Of a stretch of 6,243 nucleotides of DNA, positions 5,347-6,243 are shown one piece after another. Source of the stretch: an uncultured euryarchaeote (GTDB lineage: Archaea > Thermoplasmatota > Poseidoniia > Poseidoniales > Thalassarchaeaceae); the NCBI GenBank assembly GCA_937901365.1, contig CALCEF010000165.1, positions 1 through 6,243 of the forward strand, written 5' to 3'. The notes under the pieces were generated by a model, which searched no databases, was not told where the DNA came from, and worked only from the letters and a program-made list of their open reading frames with translations. The stretch's first letter is position 1. Each line of letters opens with the position of its first letter. Made by a program: the position numbers and the translations under genes.

Positions 5347-5793
5347 ATGCAGACGACCTACGTAATGGTGAAACCTGACGGTGTACAGCGCGGCTTGGTT
5401 GGTGAAATTATCACCCGCTTTGAGCGAAAGGGACTCCGTTTGGTAGGACTGAAATCAATTGTTCCGAGTTTAGAACTCGTTGAGGCACACTATGCTGTTC
5501 ACAAGGATCGACCATTCTATTCCGGCCTTGTAGAATTCGTGACATCTGGTCCTGTTGTCGCTATGGCTTGGATGGGAGTCGATGCAATTTCGGTTTGTCG
5601 AAATATCATTGGTGCAACAAATGGTCGTGAAGCAGCCATGGGAACGATTCGTGGCGACTTCGGTATGGATGTAGGATACAATCTGATTCATGGCAGTGAT
5701 GGAGAAGAAACCGCGGCCTTTGAACTCGGGCTCTGGTTCCCAGAGGGATTGAATGATTGGGAACCCATACGTGAGACTTGGGTCTATGAGTGA
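5347..5793 (+). CDS. ndk: Nucleoside diphosphate kinase
   Basis: Balances cellular NTP and dNTP pools by moving the gamma phosphate of ATP to NDPs through a phosphohistidine. The 148-residue product from ATG 5347 has family length and every expected active-site residue: Lys9 ([10 protein letters not shown]), Tyr49, Phe57, Arg85, Thr91, Arg102 (TIRGDFG), Asn112 and catalytic His115 in [10 protein letters not shown], each offset by three from human NDPK numbering. An in-frame GTG at 5338 would add only three residues ahead of the conserved start and has no better ribosome site. No strong Shine-Dalgarno lies close to the ATG; GGGGAGGG (5315-5322) is about 24 bases away and partly in the hairpin region. 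Placed between L24e and aIF5B, the common archaeal order. Confidence 0.97.
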   Translation: MQTTYVMVKPDGVQRGLVGEIITRFERKGLRLVGLKSIVPSLELVEAHYAVHKDRPFYSGLVEFVTSGPVVAMAWMGVDAISVCRNIIGATNGREAAMGTIRGDFGMDVGYNLIHGSDGEETAAFELGLWFPEGLNDWEPIRETWVYE

Positions 5794-5800
5794 TTTTCCT

Positions 5801-5825
5801 AATTGAAATTTTAAATTTCCAATTG
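5801..5825. promoter_or_regulatory. AT-rich imperfect palindrome before aIF5B, possible promoter
   Basis: AATTGAAATTT (5801-5811) faces AAATTTCCAATT (5813-5824), an inverted repeat with one extra C. TTTTAAATTT at 5809-5818 resembles a TATA box, and CAATTGAAAAA at 5820-5830 repeats the CAATTGAA motif of the 2436-2536 region. A start 25 bases beyond the TATA would fall inside the ribosome site, so if active it would yield a very short leader; cotranscription from ndk is equally possible. Confidence 0.4.
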
Positions 5826-5843
5826 AAAAATGGAGGTGAGATT

Positions 5844-6243
5844 ATGGCTGAAAATAGCCGTCGACAGCCAATTGTGGCTGTCTTAGGTCATGTCGATCAC
5901 GGCAAGACTTCTGTTTTGGATTACATCCGAAGTTTGGGACAAGATCGCCAAGCGAGTGTTATGGCCAGAGAAGCCGGAGGGATTACGCAACACATTGGGG
6001 CAACTGAGGTCCCTGCTAAATTGTTGAATGAATTGTGTAGTCCACTCATGGGTGGAAAGGAATTCTTGTCCCCTGGACTGCTCTTCATCGACACCCCTGG
6101 GCACCATTCGTTTTCGACTCTAAGAACCAGAGGTGGTTCCCTAGCAGACATTGCAATACTTGTCATCGATTTGATGGAAGGATGTCAACCACAGACACTG
6201 GAATCCATTCGAATATTGAAGAATGCCAAAACACCATTCGTTG
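5844..6243 (+). CDS. infB: Translation initiation factor aIF5B (IF2 family), N-terminal part, cut by right edge
   Basis: A GTPase that helps join the ribosomal subunits and place the initiator tRNA. The 133 residues visible hold the first half of the G domain: G1 GHVDHGKTS at 15-23, switch-I region [14 protein letters not shown] at 42-55 (G2), and G3 DTPGHHSF at 83-90, followed by [21 protein letters not shown] and PQTLESI. No long N-terminal extension precedes the G domain, as in archaeal aIF5B and unlike eukaryotic eIF5B. The long form of the switch-I to G3 spacer ([11 protein letters not shown]...FLSPGLLFI) is also archaeal/eukaryotic. Start ATG 5844 follows a near-perfect ribosome site GGAGGTGA (5832-5839) by four bases. 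In G3 the usual DTPGHE-x-F is DTPGHHSF. The NKxD (G4) and the later domains lie outside. Confidence 0.96.
   Translation, partial: MAENSRRQPIVAVLGHVDHGKTSVLDYIRSLGQDRQASVMAREAGGITQHIGATEVPAKLLNELCSPLMGGKEFLSPGLLFIDTPGHHSFSTLRTRGGSLADIAILVIDLMEGCQPQTLESIRILKNAKTPFV

Noticed and set aside
1..6243. Mobile elements, phage genes, toxin-antitoxin or defence systems
   Set aside because: No transposase, integrase, terminal inverted repeats, target duplications or defence domains are visible on either strand.

Overview
This window is archaeal. It carries eukaryote-type translation genes that bacteria lack: deoxyhypusine synthase, ribosomal proteins L7Ae, S28e and L24e, and an aIF5B-type initiation factor. 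It also has archaeal-style Shine-Dalgarno sites, TATA-like boxes and a tRNA gene without an encoded CCA. The order L7Ae-S28e-L24e-NDK-aIF5B is a classic archaeal translation cluster. Moderate base composition and protein style fit a mesophilic marine euryarchaeote (Poseidoniales / Marine Group II-like), but that placement is inference; no 16S or marker phylogeny could be run.

Layout. (1) Positions 1-299, plus strand: C-terminal end of deoxyhypusine synthase, cut by the left edge. (2) Positions 282-2326, minus strand: a two-gene unit, first a class-III PLP aminotransferase with a long N-terminal extension, then, 11 bp downstream, a short protein resembling only the C-terminal substrate-binding half of an extended SDR (NDP-sugar epimerase/dehydratase type). 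Its end overlaps the end of the deoxyhypusine synthase gene by 18 bp. (3) About 2309-2630: AT-rich divergent control region with a strong inverted repeat, three ATTATC...CAATTG direct repeats and TATA-like elements for both directions. (4) 2631-3218, plus strand: a protein that looks like two PRC-barrel domains in tandem. (5) 3267-3341: tRNA-Ile(GAU). (6) 3411-4349: ribose-phosphate pyrophosphokinase, with an extra segment of about 18 residues. (7) 4435 to the right edge, plus strand: L7Ae, S28e, L24e, NDK and aIF5B (cut by the edge). The spacers before L7Ae and before NDK hold strong GC-rich inverted repeats, and the spacer before aIF5B holds an AT-rich imperfect palindrome.

How the genes fit together. 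Most are housekeeping translation and nucleotide-supply functions: PRPP and NTP synthesis (Prs, NDK), ribosomal proteins, initiation factor aIF5B, isoleucine tRNA, and the enzyme that starts hypusine formation on aIF5A. The aminotransferase plus half-SDR unit and the double PRC-barrel gene are the accessory part. I see no CRISPR array, insertion sequence, phage gene or defence system. The most unusual items are the half-SDR gene, the repeat-rich divergent control region, the L24e that has lost its zinc-finger cysteines, and the insertion in PRPP synthetase.
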